DNA from: Ereboglobus luteus
GTDB lineage: Bacteria > Verrucomicrobiota > Verrucomicrobiia > Opitutales > Opitutaceae
Length of the DNA: 64,000 bases
Assembly: GCF_003096195.1 (NCBI RefSeq)
Contig: NZ_CP023004.1
Span: 349,299-413,298 of the forward strand
Direction of reading: 5' to 3'
Below the pieces are notes generated by a model that worked only from the letters and a program-made list of their open reading frames with translations, was not told where the DNA came from and did not search any database. The translations under genes and the position numbers were made by a program. Shown piece by piece: positions 47,530-55,899 of the stretch. How positions within the stretch are numbered: position 1 is the first letter of the stretch; every line of letters begins with the position of its first letter.

Positions 47530-48609
47530 ATGACACATCAAAAATCCGACGGCATGAATTACGCCCCGCAAGGCAAACCCGCGCCCGTGGTCAAGCCCGG
47601 CGAGTTCGCCTTCGCCGCCGCGCACCTCGACCACGGACACATTTACGGCCAGTGCAACGGTCTCATCGAGGCCGGCGCGGAACTGAAATGGGTTTACGAT
47701 CCCGATCCGAAAAAAGTTGAGGCGTTTCAGCAAAAATACCCCGGCACGCACGTCGCCCGCTCGATCGACGAGATTCTGGATCAACCCGACATCAAGCTCG
47801 TCGCCGCCGCAGCGATCCCCAATCAACGCGGCCCCATCGGCATACGTGTCATGGACGCCGGCAAGGATTACTTCACGGACAAAACGCCCTTCACCACCCT
47901 GCCCCAACTCGACGACGCCAAGGTCGCCGTCGCGCGCACCGCCCGCAAATACATGGTGTATTTTAGCGAACGCCTGCATGTCGAATCCGCCACCTACGCA
48001 AGCGACCTCGTCCAATCAGGCGCCATTGGCCGCGTCATCCAAGTCATCGGGCTCGGGCCGCACCGCCTTAACAAACCGACGCGCCCCGCGTGGTTTTTCA
48101 AAAAAGAGCAATACGGCGGAATCCTTTGCGACATCGGCAGCCATCAATACGAGCAATTTCTCCATTACACCGGGGCGACCGATGCCAGCGTTGTCCAAGC
48201 CAGCGTCGCCAACTATAACAATCCAGACACTCCCGAGCTTGAGGACTTCGGCCAGTCAACACTCATCGGAAACAACGGCGCGACAAACTACATTCGCGTC
48301 GACTGGTTCACCCCCGACGGCCTCGGCACCTGGGGCGACGGGCGCACGATCATCCTCGGCACAAAAGGTTACATTGAATTGCGCAAATACATAGACGTCG
48401 CCCGCGACAAGACCGGCGACCATGTATATTTGGTGGACGACAAGGGAGAGCACCACATCAACGTCGCCGGCAAGGCAGGCTATCGTTTCTTCGGCCAGCT
48501 CATACTCGACTGCCTAAACCGCACCGAAAACGCTATGACCCAAGCCCACGCATTCAAGGCCGCCGAGCTTTGCCTGAAGGCGCAGGCGGTCGCCGAAAAA
48601 ATCGAGTGA
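47530..48609 (+). CDS. Gfo/Idh/MocA family oxidoreductase
   Basis: This 359-residue protein has EFAFAAAHLDHGHIYGQCNG in place of the usual glycine-rich start, then WVYDPDPKKVEAFQQKYPGT, YFTDKTPFTTLPQLD with the conserved Lys, and GGILCDIGSHQYEQFLHYTG with the sheet-domain His. It has no signal peptide. An ATG at 47554 is an alternative start. It is the last gene of the plus-strand operon, 73 bp after the esterase; it is not a close duplicate of the Gfo/Idh/MocA gene at 27.6-28.6 kb. Confidence 0.85.
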   Translation: MTHQKSDGMNYAPQGKPAPVVKPGEFAFAAAHLDHGHIYGQCNGLIEAGAELKWVYDPDPKKVEAFQQKYPGTHVARSIDEILDQPDIKLVAAAAIPNQRGPIGIRVMDAGKDYFTDKTPFTTLPQLDDAKVAVARTARKYMVYFSERLHVESATYASDLVQSGAIGRVIQVIGLGPHRLNKPTRPAWFFKKEQYGGILCDIGSHQYEQFLHYTGATDASVVQASVANYNNPDTPELEDFGQSTLIGNNGATNYIRVDWFTPDGLGTWGDGRTIILGTKGYIELRKYIDVARDKTGDHVYLVDDKGEHHINVAGKAGYRFFGQLILDCLNRTENAMTQAHAFKAAELCLKAQAVAEKIE

Positions 48610-48670
48610 TTATTTATAATCTGCAATTTGATGTATATTATAAAAATAATATTATATCCAAGCTGTTCAA

Positions 48671-48734
48671 GGTAGGGCGAACCCTCCGGGTGAGCCGAGT
48701 CCATGAACGGCTCACCCGGAGGGTTCGCCCTACC
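48671..48734. repeat. Perfect 27-bp inverted repeat with 10-base loop
   Basis: The arm at 48671-48697 (starting GGTAGGGCGAACCCTCCGGG) is perfectly complementary to 48708-48734, around the loop AGTCCATGAA. It sits between two convergent genes. No T-run follows on either strand, so it is not a typical terminator. Its length, perfection and GC content differ from the AT-rich flanks, as expected for a REP- or MITE-like unit. From memory, related strings recur in Verrucomicrobia-like genomes, unverified here. Confidence 0.75.
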
Positions 48735-48763
48735 AAAATCCAAATGCCGAAGGGCATGGGATG

Positions 48764-51700
48764 CTATTTTTTATTCACTGGAAACCGCAGCAGCCGGCGC
48801 GTTCCGATGTCGGCGATGTAGAGCCATTCGATGCCGCCGGCATCCTTGAATGTGGCAACGCCAGCGGGTTGGTTGAGGGCAAAATGAGTGTCCGTCCCCG
48901 TGAATGGACGGTCGGCAAAACTGCCGTATGCCTGTTTCAGCTTTCCTGTCGCGGCATCGAAGCGCAGCAACTGGTGGCGGGTGGGATCACTCACCCAAAG
49001 GTTGCCGGAACCGTCGGCAGTGACACCAAGCGGGCAGCGCAAGTCGGTGTAGCCGGGAGGCGCGGCGCGCTGGCGGCGCGTTTCCCACAGGATTTCGCCC
49101 GCGGGTGAAATTCGCCAAAGCGCGCGCGCATGGCCGCCGGCAACGATAATATCGCCGTTCGCCAGCACATGCAGGCCAAGCTCGCCGGAGCCGGTGTCGA
49201 GTTTGCCGAAATCGACGAGCACTTGCGGTGCGGCGTCCGATGCGGGATTCCAACGGCAAAGGGCGTGCGTATCCGGCTTCTTGGGATCGCCGCTTGGATT
49301 GGCGCCGAGAACGAGAATGTTGCCGGCGTCATCAAATGCGAGATCGGCGGCAACATAGCCCGCGCCGGCGGCGAGCGGCTTGCCGTTGTTCAGGTATTCC
49401 GGCGAAGCCCATCCGGCGCCACCGGGGTTTTTAGCGCAGCGATACACATTCACACCGCACGCCGAGCCGTTCCAATGCGAGGCGAGGTAGAGGTCGCCGT
49501 TTTTGGCAAATGCGAACGCCTCGAATGCCTGCCGAGATTTTTTGAAGGATGCCGGCGGATCAAAAACAACCTCGGGCACCCCACCGGGCGGCGTCATGCG
49601 CATGAGTTTGTTGTGCGCGATGTAATAAAGCGCGCCATCGCGGGACTTGAGCTGCGTGAATCCTCCAAGGCTGCGGCCCCCGTCGGTCGCGGTGATTTTT
49701 TTCGCAAGCTCTGCGACATTTTTCGGCAGCGGTTTGGCGGCGGGCATGGTGAGCGGCTCGCCATAGGCGGTCTTTCTTGCGCGCCCGCTCACGGGATCGA
49801 GAAGCGAGATCTGCGCCCCTTGTTTTATGAGAAGAAGCGGGGCCGCATTTGTATCCGTTGTATAAATACGGACCGCCTCGACGGGATCGGCATTCGGTCG
49901 CGGAAGCGCGGGATGCTGCACGAGGCCGGCCTCGAAAGCATGGGGGGCGAACACCGTCAGGTCGCGTTTCCATTTGCCTGTCGATCCGTCATAAGCGGAA
50001 AGCCCTTCGGGCACGGCCACCCAGAGCGTGCCGGTTGCCTCGTCAAACGCCATGTCGCGCGCATCGCGAACCGCGCCCGGATGACCGTCGAGCACGGTTT
50101 GCAATGAACGCGGCGGAGCATCGGTAAAGTTTGGAACACCCGGCTGTTCGCTGCGATTGAGAACACCGGGAATGTAACGCCCGCTGGTGTATTCGAATCG
50201 AGTGGCGGCGAGGCGGGTAAGCTGGCCTCGCGCGGTCCAATAACGTCCTTCCTCGAATGCGGCGACCGCGGTGTCGAGTTGTGCGATTGCCTCCCGCGCA
50301 TCAACGGACGACGCTTCGGGGACGATGCGCCTCGCGGCGATATCCTCGCGCATGCGACGCGCGCCCTCAATTTGCGGACGCAGTTTTTCAACGTAGTCCG
50401 CCGGTGTCTCGAAGCGGCAACCCACAAGCGCCGCGCCAGTCATGCGATAGGCGCGCAACATAAACGGCTCAAGCACGACCCGGAGCGCGGAGTTTGCTGT
50501 TTGCAGTTTGTGATCATCGGCGGCCGTGCGAACATCGGGGGCCTTGCCATCAAGCGCGAAGGTCGCGGTCACGGGAACCGGGAGGCGGTTGACCGCGTAG
50601 AACCAAACGGTGCCGTCGTTCGCGCGATGGTGCCACACGGCCACGGGATCGACCGCGCCGGGAAGTCGCTCGAAGCGCGCATTGGGAATCGCGCGATACT
50701 CGCGAAGGAAGGGCCGCACAATTTCAGGCGTGCCGAACATGCAGCCGTTGCCCCCGGTCATGATCAGCGACGGATCCTGATCGGCGAGCATCAGTGAATA
50801 CAGTTCAAGTTCGTTGGCCGTGGTCGGAAGGCAGGCGTCGAAAGCGGCGACTCCCTTGCGCGCGCCGAACGGCTCCCATCCGAAGTGTCTGTTCACCTCG
50901 AAATAGCGCCCGGTGAACGCGGCGGTGCGCGAGTCTAAATTGATTTTTTTGATGTCCGCCGCCCAAAGCGGATCGGAAGCGTCGGCATCGGCAAGGGGCG
51001 TGGAATAACGGCGCCCGTAAGGAATGCTCGCGATGAAGCGGATGCCGGGTTCGTCCGAGTAGCGCGGTTCGTCGATTCCCTGCTCGCGCATCTGGCCTAT
51101 GAGATCGCGCGAATAAACCGCGCCGGGATCCTGACGGTAATACGTGATGACGAGATCGGCGTCGGCGCGAGCCTGGCGTATGCGGTCGCGAAGTTTTTGG
51201 TGAAATGCAAACAGGCGGTCGCAGCGCCACGAGAGCCAGCGCTCGCGAGCCTCCGCGTCCCCGCGCACGAGAAACGTGTAACGCTTCCGAAAACGATCCG
51301 GCGATTGCGTGTCGGCGGCGGTCGGAACGGCAACGCCAGTTTCCCTCGCAAACTCGCCGATGGTCCAGTCGTCGTAACCCCAGTCGAGCCCGGGCAGCGC
51401 ACCCCAGGCTTGAAACTGCCATGTGAACATGAGGCGGGTTGCTATGCCGGCAAAGGCGGGGCTGTCGCCAAGCATGTCGGCAACTTCACCGACTATGTCG
51501 GCATACATTTGCTGCACGCGGGGATGAAGCGGGTTGTAAACAAAATCCTCCCACGCGCACTTGAGCTGACCGTCGCGATTGCGAAGCACGATGTCGCGCG
51601 CCTCTGGTGTCATGAACTCGACGCCGCCGGGCGCGGTTTTGTCGAGCTTCAAGCCCATGACGCGACGGTCGAACCAAGTCTGCCCGGTCGGGAAAAGCTC

Positions 51701-53386
51701 GGGAATGATGCGGCAGCCATGCCGCTCGGCCACGAGGGCCGCGAGCCGGGTTTCATTGAGCTGCACGGACGCATATCCGTCCATGATGCGCGTCGGATAA
51801 TGGATGCCCTGATAAATGTTGACGGTCGGAAACATGAGGTTCGCGCCAAGGTGATTGAGCGTCTGCGCGTAGCGCTCGAGCGTCTTGAGATGCTCGGAAG
51901 GGCTCTGCTTTTCACCGCCGAAGAAACGAAGCCAGCGGCCGTTTTCCTCGAACCAGTATCCGAATTCCCGTCCGCGATTCGACCCGGGGGGCGCGGGAGG
52001 AAGCGGTGTATCCACAATGTCAATACGTATGCGGGATGCGGCGGCCTTGAGCCCGGGCACAAGGTTGACGACGGCGATGACGAGATCCTTTGTCCGGAGC
52101 GGATAGAAGAACGCCTCGTGCGTAAGCATGCGCCCGGTGACCGGATAACGGTCCCCCGTTTCTATGCCGCCCGTGTTGATGACACCGGTGGCGTTGGCGG
52201 CGGACATGGTGTTGTCGGTGACCCAAAAGCCCATGGTGCGGCGGTCATTGTCGGGATAATCGACGCGGAGCCGGTAGAGGCGCCCCGCCTCGGGAATATC
52301 GAACTTGTAGGAAAAGCCGTCGGTGCCCCACGCAGGCACGGCGCCGTGTCCGGTGCTTTCGCGATAACGCCCGGCCGGCGAATCAACCAAGATCGCCGGG
52401 CCCGCCTTTTCAAAATACTGACCGGGCTCGGGCGCGCTCGCGCAGTCGATGTCGATGATCGTGCGATAGGACGTGTCACCCGAAGCCCCCGTGGCATACG
52501 CGGGGCGGTTCGCCGTGTCGATTGCGATGAAAAGCCCCGCCTTCAGATCGGCGGGCCGCAGGAGTTTTTTTGTCTTGGGATCGCGGGCAACGACACGAAA
52601 GACACCTTGGCGGGGAAACGAAATGGCGACGGTTTTGACAACCGGTTCATCCGTGGCTGGAAATTGGATGCGTCCGAGAAAAACGGGCTTCGCCTTGGCC
52701 GCGGGCGCGGGAACACCCGATGCATCGGCCGCGGCGTCGCTGGTTTCATCAATGGCGACGATCTCGTATGCGAGCGGAACCAAGGGCGCCCCGCCCTCGA
52801 TCCTCAACGTGACAGGCTCATTGGCACGAACGACGTTTTGCTCCGACGGACGCGAGGCCTCGGCAACAGTCACGGGAATGACAACACGCGCATTGCCCGC
52901 GAGCGAGCGAGGATCGGACGGGCGCAATTCCCAGGAGTCCGGAAGCTCGTGATACCAGATGGTGCGCCGAAGACGGAGCGTGTGTTTGCCCGGCGCAAGA
53001 TGGAGATTCTTTTCCTTAAACCACGACGTGCGACGATCGTATTTTTTTCCGGCCTCGACATCGGCTGCGACAGACGAGGAAAGCCAGCTCACGGGCCGGC
53101 CGTCGAGCCAGACTTCGCGGGTCCATTCGAGCGGCATTCCCCGCAACCAGAGCTCGTGCCACCCGCCCGGCGCGGCCACTTCGAAATCGTATTCAAGCCA
53201 GCCGGCGATGCCCGTCATAGTGCCCGCGGCGCGCTGCGCGTCGGCATCCACACCGGTGGCCCATCCGAGGTCGGAGCGGTCCGCGCTCCAACCCGCGCGA
53301 CGGATAACATCGCCGCCAAACGCGGCGGACGACGCCGAAACACAGAGGAGAAACAGGGGAAGTGCAAGGTGCGTGAGTCTTGTCAT
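48764..53386 (-). CDS. Giant exported protein: jelly-roll, GHL10-like barrel and C-terminal beta-propeller
   Basis: This 1540-residue protein has a signal peptide (LALPLFLLCVSASSAAFGG). Modules: jelly-roll-like (25-160, AGWLEYDFEVAAPGGWHELW), Ig-like (165-300), second sandwich (310-480), TIM-barrel-like (490-950, with GREFGYWFEENGRW, LDWGYDDWTIGEFARETGV and WLSWRCDRLF), then FLREYRAIPNARFERL and FYAVNRLPVPV. The last 430 residues form NHL/SMP-type propeller blades (DMAFDEATGTLWVAVPEGLS, GVTADGSGNLWVSDPT, LYIADIGTRRLLRFP). It ends without the shared C-terminal module of the other giants. It lies 24 bp after the sialate O-acetylesterase-type gene and is convergent with the plus-strand operon. 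Confidence 0.72.
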   Translation of the reverse strand: MTRLTHLALPLFLLCVSASSAAFGGDVIRRAGWSADRSDLGWATGVDADAQRAAGTMTGIAGWLEYDFEVAAPGGWHELWLRGMPLEWTREVWLDGRPVSWLSSSVAADVEAGKKYDRRTSWFKEKNLHLAPGKHTLRLRRTIWYHELPDSWELRPSDPRSLAGNARVVIPVTVAEASRPSEQNVVRANEPVTLRIEGGAPLVPLAYEIVAIDETSDAAADASGVPAPAAKAKPVFLGRIQFPATDEPVVKTVAISFPRQGVFRVVARDPKTKKLLRPADLKAGLFIAIDTANRPAYATGASGDTSYRTIIDIDCASAPEPGQYFEKAGPAILVDSPAGRYRESTGHGAVPAWGTDGFSYKFDIPEAGRLYRLRVDYPDNDRRTMGFWVTDNTMSAANATGVINTGGIETGDRYPVTGRMLTHEAFFYPLRTKDLVIAVVNLVPGLKAAASRIRIDIVDTPLPPAPPGSNRGREFGYWFEENGRWLRFFGGEKQSPSEHLKTLERYAQTLNHLGANLMFPTVNIYQGIHYPTRIMDGYASVQLNETRLAALVAERHGCRIIPELFPTGQTWFDRRVMGLKLDKTAPGGVEFMTPEARDIVLRNRDGQLKCAWEDFVYNPLHPRVQQMYADIVGEVADMLGDSPAFAGIATRLMFTWQFQAWGALPGLDWGYDDWTIGEFARETGVAVPTAADTQSPDRFRKRYTFLVRGDAEARERWLSWRCDRLFAFHQKLRDRIRQARADADLVITYYRQDPGAVYSRDLIGQMREQGIDEPRYSDEPGIRFIASIPYGRRYSTPLADADASDPLWAADIKKINLDSRTAAFTGRYFEVNRHFGWEPFGARKGVAAFDACLPTTANELELYSLMLADQDPSLIMTGGNGCMFGTPEIVRPFLREYRAIPNARFERLPGAVDPVAVWHHRANDGTVWFYAVNRLPVPVTATFALDGKAPDVRTAADDHKLQTANSALRVVLEPFMLRAYRMTGAALVGCRFETPADYVEKLRPQIEGARRMREDIAARRIVPEASSVDAREAIAQLDTAVAAFEEGRYWTARGQLTRLAATRFEYTSGRYIPGVLNRSEQPGVPNFTDAPPRSLQTVLDGHPGAVRDARDMAFDEATGTLWVAVPEGLSAYDGSTGKWKRDLTVFAPHAFEAGLVQHPALPRPNADPVEAVRIYTTDTNAAPLLLIKQGAQISLLDPVSGRARKTAYGEPLTMPAAKPLPKNVAELAKKITATDGGRSLGGFTQLKSRDGALYYIAHNKLMRMTPPGGVPEVVFDPPASFKKSRQAFEAFAFAKNGDLYLASHWNGSACGVNVYRCAKNPGGAGWASPEYLNNGKPLAAGAGYVAADLAFDDAGNILVLGANPSGDPKKPDTHALCRWNPASDAAPQVLVDFGKLDTGSGELGLHVLANGDIIVAGGHARALWRISPAGEILWETRRQRAAPPGYTDLRCPLGVTADGSGNLWVSDPTRHQLLRFDAATGKLKQAYGSFADRPFTGTDTHFALNQPAGVATFKDAGGIEWLYIADIGTRRLLRFPVNKK

Positions 53387-53410
53387 TGGTTAAAAATAAA
53401 TGAGGAGGTT

Positions 53411-55774
53411 TTAGCGAAGTTCGAAACCGAATTTTCCCGCGGTGAGCATGGGCCAGTCGTCGGTGCGAAAAGTCGGCAAGGGAAGGTCGTCACCGTTGAT
53501 GACATTGGTGCCGCAAGGATACGCGGACCAGCCATGACGAACGGCAACAGGCTTTGAAATTTTCTGACTACTTACGACAATGCAGTCGCCCTCAATGCGC
53601 GCGTCGGCCCACGCCCATTTTTTATCCGCACCCGCAATCGCAAAGCCGCCGGGCGCGCCGCCGTTGTTCGTTTTCAAACCGGCGGCATGGTCAAACAACA
53701 AGCGGATCGCGCCGTTTTCGACGGTCATGCTTTTGTAGCACGGACCGCTCGCCGCGATGTTTTTGAAACCGTAAACGCTGGACAGCGCGGCGCGCGCAAA
53801 ACGATGCCCGACCGGCAGTTTGTTTTTATAATGCACATCATCGGACGGAGTCATCAGGTCGATCGTCGCGATCATCGCCGTGCGCGGCACGGAAAGCGCG
53901 AGTGTTTGCGCCTCGCGGACTTCGCCCTGGCCAGTGTCGCCGGGAGCGATGTTCGCGGGTTTGCCCCCGCTGTATGAAATCTGCGCAAAGATAAAAGGAA
54001 GCGCCGCATCCGACCAGAGCGCGCGCCAGTCGCGAATCATCGCGGGAAAGCGCGAGCGATACGCGGCGGCCGCGTTGCCGTCAGCCTCGCCCTGATACCA
54101 AAGCACACCGCGAATCGCGAAGGGCGCGAGCGGCTCTATGAGCTCGCGATAACAAAATGCCGGGGCGTTGTTGTTAAAACGCGGCGCGGCAAGTTTGGGA
54201 CCCGGATCGGGGCGTCCTTTCTTTTTCCAGGCATTGAGGTAACTAGCGATATTTTCGAGATGAAGAATCTCGGGAAGATTTTCCGCAATGCCCTCCTCAT
54301 AATTTGCAAGCAAGGGGGCAAAGGCGGGCTCCGCGCGGTGCGTGTCGAGTCCCGTCCATGTGGAAATGCACGTGCCGCCGCGATTGGCGGAAACGAGGCC
54401 GATGGGAACGCCCAGTTTCTCGCGCAAGTCAGCGCCAAACGCATAGTGAATGGCCACCCACCGCTCCATGTTTTTGGGGTCGCCGTGAGAGACGGCGGAT
54501 ATCCACGAGGCTCCGGCAAGCTGGCGCTCCGTTTTGGATCCGTGAATCATTGCCATGCGGACATCGGGGTAATCGGCCGCGCGCGCGCGTTCGAGCCCGC
54601 CCGTGCTGGTGTTGAGCGAGCCCCCCATGTTCGACTGGCCGGAAAGCAGCCACACCTCGCCAATCAACACATCGGTGATTTTTTGCCTTTGGGTTTCCGC
54701 CCCCGTTTTCGATGAAACCGCGATCACCTCCAATTCCCCCGGCGCGGAACTGGCCTCCATCGGCGCAAGAGTGGCGCGCCACAATCCGTCGGCGCCGGCA
54801 ATCGCGGCGGCAGTTTGGCCGGCAAAAGTCACGGTGATTTTGTCACCGGGCGCGGCCCATCCCCAAACAGGGAGAGGCTTGTCGCGCTGAAGCACGGCGC
54901 CGTTGCAAAAAGGCGCGGCGAGCAGCGGGGATTTCCCGGAAACCGGGGGAGCAAAATTTATCGGACGCGCGCTGCCGGCGCCCTTGGTGGCAAGCAGGCG
55001 ACCGACTTTGAATTCCGACGGACGCAACTCGTGATCGCCGCTGCGGGCGATGATTGTATAGAGTCCGTGTCCGGCAAGCGTGACCGGGACGTCGCGTGTT
55101 TCTGGTTTCACAGACGCGGAAAACGCAACCGTGGCGCAAGGCGTGGCGGAAACAACATCGGCAACCTCATCGCGCAAAAACAGCGTGTAGGTGGAAGCGC
55201 GCCCCGTGCCGCCACCGGTGACACGAAGCATGACCGGCTCGCCCGGATCAACAATGCGGGGCCCCGCGACCTCAACACGAATCGCCGCGGCGTCATCGCC
55301 GGATGCCGACGGACGGAGTTCCCAAACACCGGGCTGCGCGCCCGGCTCTCGCTGGCGGCGAAAACGCAATGTGTGACTTCCGGCGGACAAATACAGGTCA
55401 GTGTCCTTGAACTGAACACCATGCGCCGCGGCGTTTGGAAGCGCATCGGCGGCTGTCGCCCGTCCAAGCCGATAGATGAGCGCGCCATCGACATAAAGAT
55501 CGCGCGGCCACTCGGGCGTGATCCCGCCAATGAGAAGCTCATACCAGCCGGATTTCGCAACATTGACATCAAACTCAACCCAGCCGGCAAGGCGGACGCC
55601 ACCGCGCGCTGATTTCGCCGCTGCAATTTTTTCCGCCGACGCGAGAAAATCCGCGCGATCATAAGACCAGCCGTCACGACGAATCACATCGGGCGCGGCT
55701 AGAAGAACCGCGCGCGCGGCAAGAATCAAAGCGAACGTGACAACAAGACGGGGGCGAAAAATCCGGTGCATCAT
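53411..55774 (-). CDS. Exported sialate O-acetylesterase-type enzyme with N-terminal jelly-roll module
   Basis: This 787-residue protein has a signal peptide (RLVVTFALILAARAVLLAA). Residues 28-270 carry the same jelly-roll plus Ig-like modules as the giant proteins (VIRRDGWSYDRADF, LAGWVEFDVNVAKSGWYELL). Residues 280-780 are SASA/DUF303: FCNGAVLQRDKPLPVWGW, VWLLSGQSNMGGSL (Ser), IRGVLWYQGEADGN and the Asp-His pair in MTPSDDVHYKNKLP. It shares the catalytic domain with the 517-residue enzyme at 45.9 kb and the N-terminal modules with the giant proteins, so module shuffling is evident. Confidence 0.85.
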   Translation of the reverse strand: MMHRIFRPRLVVTFALILAARAVLLAAPDVIRRDGWSYDRADFLASAEKIAAAKSARGGVRLAGWVEFDVNVAKSGWYELLIGGITPEWPRDLYVDGALIYRLGRATAADALPNAAAHGVQFKDTDLYLSAGSHTLRFRRQREPGAQPGVWELRPSASGDDAAAIRVEVAGPRIVDPGEPVMLRVTGGGTGRASTYTLFLRDEVADVVSATPCATVAFSASVKPETRDVPVTLAGHGLYTIIARSGDHELRPSEFKVGRLLATKGAGSARPINFAPPVSGKSPLLAAPFCNGAVLQRDKPLPVWGWAAPGDKITVTFAGQTAAAIAGADGLWRATLAPMEASSAPGELEVIAVSSKTGAETQRQKITDVLIGEVWLLSGQSNMGGSLNTSTGGLERARAADYPDVRMAMIHGSKTERQLAGASWISAVSHGDPKNMERWVAIHYAFGADLREKLGVPIGLVSANRGGTCISTWTGLDTHRAEPAFAPLLANYEEGIAENLPEILHLENIASYLNAWKKKGRPDPGPKLAAPRFNNNAPAFCYRELIEPLAPFAIRGVLWYQGEADGNAAAAYRSRFPAMIRDWRALWSDAALPFIFAQISYSGGKPANIAPGDTGQGEVREAQTLALSVPRTAMIATIDLMTPSDDVHYKNKLPVGHRFARAALSSVYGFKNIAASGPCYKSMTVENGAIRLLFDHAAGLKTNNGGAPGGFAIAGADKKWAWADARIEGDCIVVSSQKISKPVAVRHGWSAYPCGTNVINGDDLPLPTFRTDDWPMLTAGKFGFELR

Positions 55775-55899
55775 GCGGCGAATAGTTTAATTGATATAAG
55801 GACAACAAAGCGCGCCCGCTGCAAACGAGCACGCCTTGATTACAATTTTTCATATTTGCGAGACGGTATCCAAACCGCCCCGCCCAAACAATCGAACGC

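Noticed and set aside
48671-48734. Bidirectional terminator for the two convergent genes
   Set aside because: The perfect stem is not followed by T-runs on either strand; a repeat element fits better.
51197-53557. A 786-codon open frame on the plus strand opposite the 1540-residue giant
   Set aside because: It has no recognisable domain, a basic low-complexity composition and lies wholly antisense to a gene with clear domains; such long antisense frames are expected at this GC content.
13521-55774. A fucoidan-degradation locus
   Set aside because: Fucosidases are present, but no sulfatase gene with a C-x-P-S-R motif was seen, so a sulfated fucan is not supported.
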